A stretch of DNA of 64,000 nucleotides, from NCBI RefSeq assembly GCF_001678675.1, contig NZ_LZRN01000007.1, positions 62,001-126,000 of the forward strand, read 5' to 3'. Source of the DNA: Gelidibacter algens. GTDB taxonomy: Bacteria; Bacteroidota; Bacteroidia; Flavobacteriales; Flavobacteriaceae. The notes under the pieces were generated by a model that saw only the letters and a list, made by a program, of their open reading frames with translations, had not been told where the DNA came from and did no database searches. Shown piece after piece: positions 63,794 to 64,000 of this stretch; within the stretch, counting starts at the first letter, position 1; each line of letters opens with the position of its first letter. A program made the translations under genes and the position numbers.

Positions 63794-64000
63794 TTTATCA
63801 AGAAACTGTTCGTTTTCCTTAGCAAAAAGTACTAAGCTGCCTCCTTTTGACTCTAAATCTAGCTTTTTGATGATATGGCTTTTGTGTTTTTCAACCGTTC
63901 TGCTTGACGTAAATAAAATGTCACCAATTTCTTTAGCAGTTTTATTTTGAGCAATGAGTCTTAAAACTTCTTTTTCTGACGGCGTCAGTAACCCAAGCTC
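63785..64000 (-). CDS. LuxR-type transcriptional regulator, partial (5' end beyond window)
   Basis: Only the last 71 residues are in the window. They form a complete LuxR helix-turn-helix: LGLLTPSEKEVLRLIAQ, KTAKEIGDILFTSSRTVEKH and SHIIKKLDLE, then a short tail. The spacing fits the C-terminus of a NarL/FixJ-type response regulator, but the receiver or ligand domain is outside the window. Its stop codon is part of palindrome 3. It is a natural candidate for the protein that binds the three palindromes; this is inference from proximity only. Confidence 0.88.
   Translation of the reverse strand, partial: ELGLLTPSEKEVLRLIAQNKTAKEIGDILFTSSRTVEKHKSHIIKKLDLESKGGSLVLFAKENEQFLDKNT

Overview
The window is about 64 kb of AT-rich chromosome from a member of the Bacteroidota, most likely the family Flavobacteriaceae. 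The evidence is several promoters of the Bacteroidota type (TTG, a 19-nt gap, TAnnTTTG), a TonB receptor with an N-terminal carboxypeptidase-regulatory-like domain, DUF3857/transglutaminase proteins, an nrdB-nrdA gene order, a LytTR regulator with a TPR-histidine kinase, and LuxR-type regulation. Genus and species cannot be fixed from the sequence. Most of the window is ordinary core genome, with accessory pieces between.

Layout: 1-3.7 kb, outer-membrane receptor and surface lipoprotein. 3.9-18.9 kb, housekeeping genes (dgt, dxs, tadA, CLC protein, aspS, nrdA, nrdB) and a LytTR/TPR-kinase pair with overlapping reading frames. 19-23.7 kb, DUF3109, MarC, S41 protease, dCMP deaminase and HupE. 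23.9-31.5 kb, a DNA-damage/mutagenesis region: dinB, a PIN-type toxin-antitoxin pair, and a short DnaE whose C-terminus is broken by frameshifts. DnaE is divergent from a self-cleaving XRE-S24 (LexA-like) repressor and its partner exonuclease/GIY-YIG nuclease. A 21-bp palindrome lies between the divergent genes. 31.5-41.5 kb, envelope proteins: DUF2147 with a duplicated 3' end, a beta-barrel, a giant TPR-MORN protein with two DUF3857 proteins, and a fasciclin protein. 41.9-49.4 kb, a frameshifted membrane protein, tRNA-Leu, prs, rplY, pth, a frameshifted MORN lipoprotein-like gene and a PiT phosphate permease. 49.5-56.2 kb, a tetR-tolC-MFP-RND efflux operon with its promoter and operator. 56.3-63 kb, polyprenyl synthase, a REPIN-like element, and sucA-sucB split by an ORF6N gene.

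63.0-64.0 kb holds the most unusual structure. Three copies of an identical palindrome (CAATACGTAGAACTACGTAT) each lie exactly 20 nt from a conserved promoter-like box. They sit between the 3' end of a LuxR-type regulator and two paralogous 33-34-residue membrane peptides that standard gene calling would miss. The third unit has no peptide and may make only a short RNA. I read this as a regulator-driven array of small membrane peptides/RNAs; the function is unknown.

Several genes between 26 and 47 kb (dnaE, a membrane protein, a MORN gene, DUF2147) are interrupted by single-base indels, three of them within homopolymer runs. This pattern could be sequencing error rather than biology and should be checked against reads before these genes are called pseudogenes.
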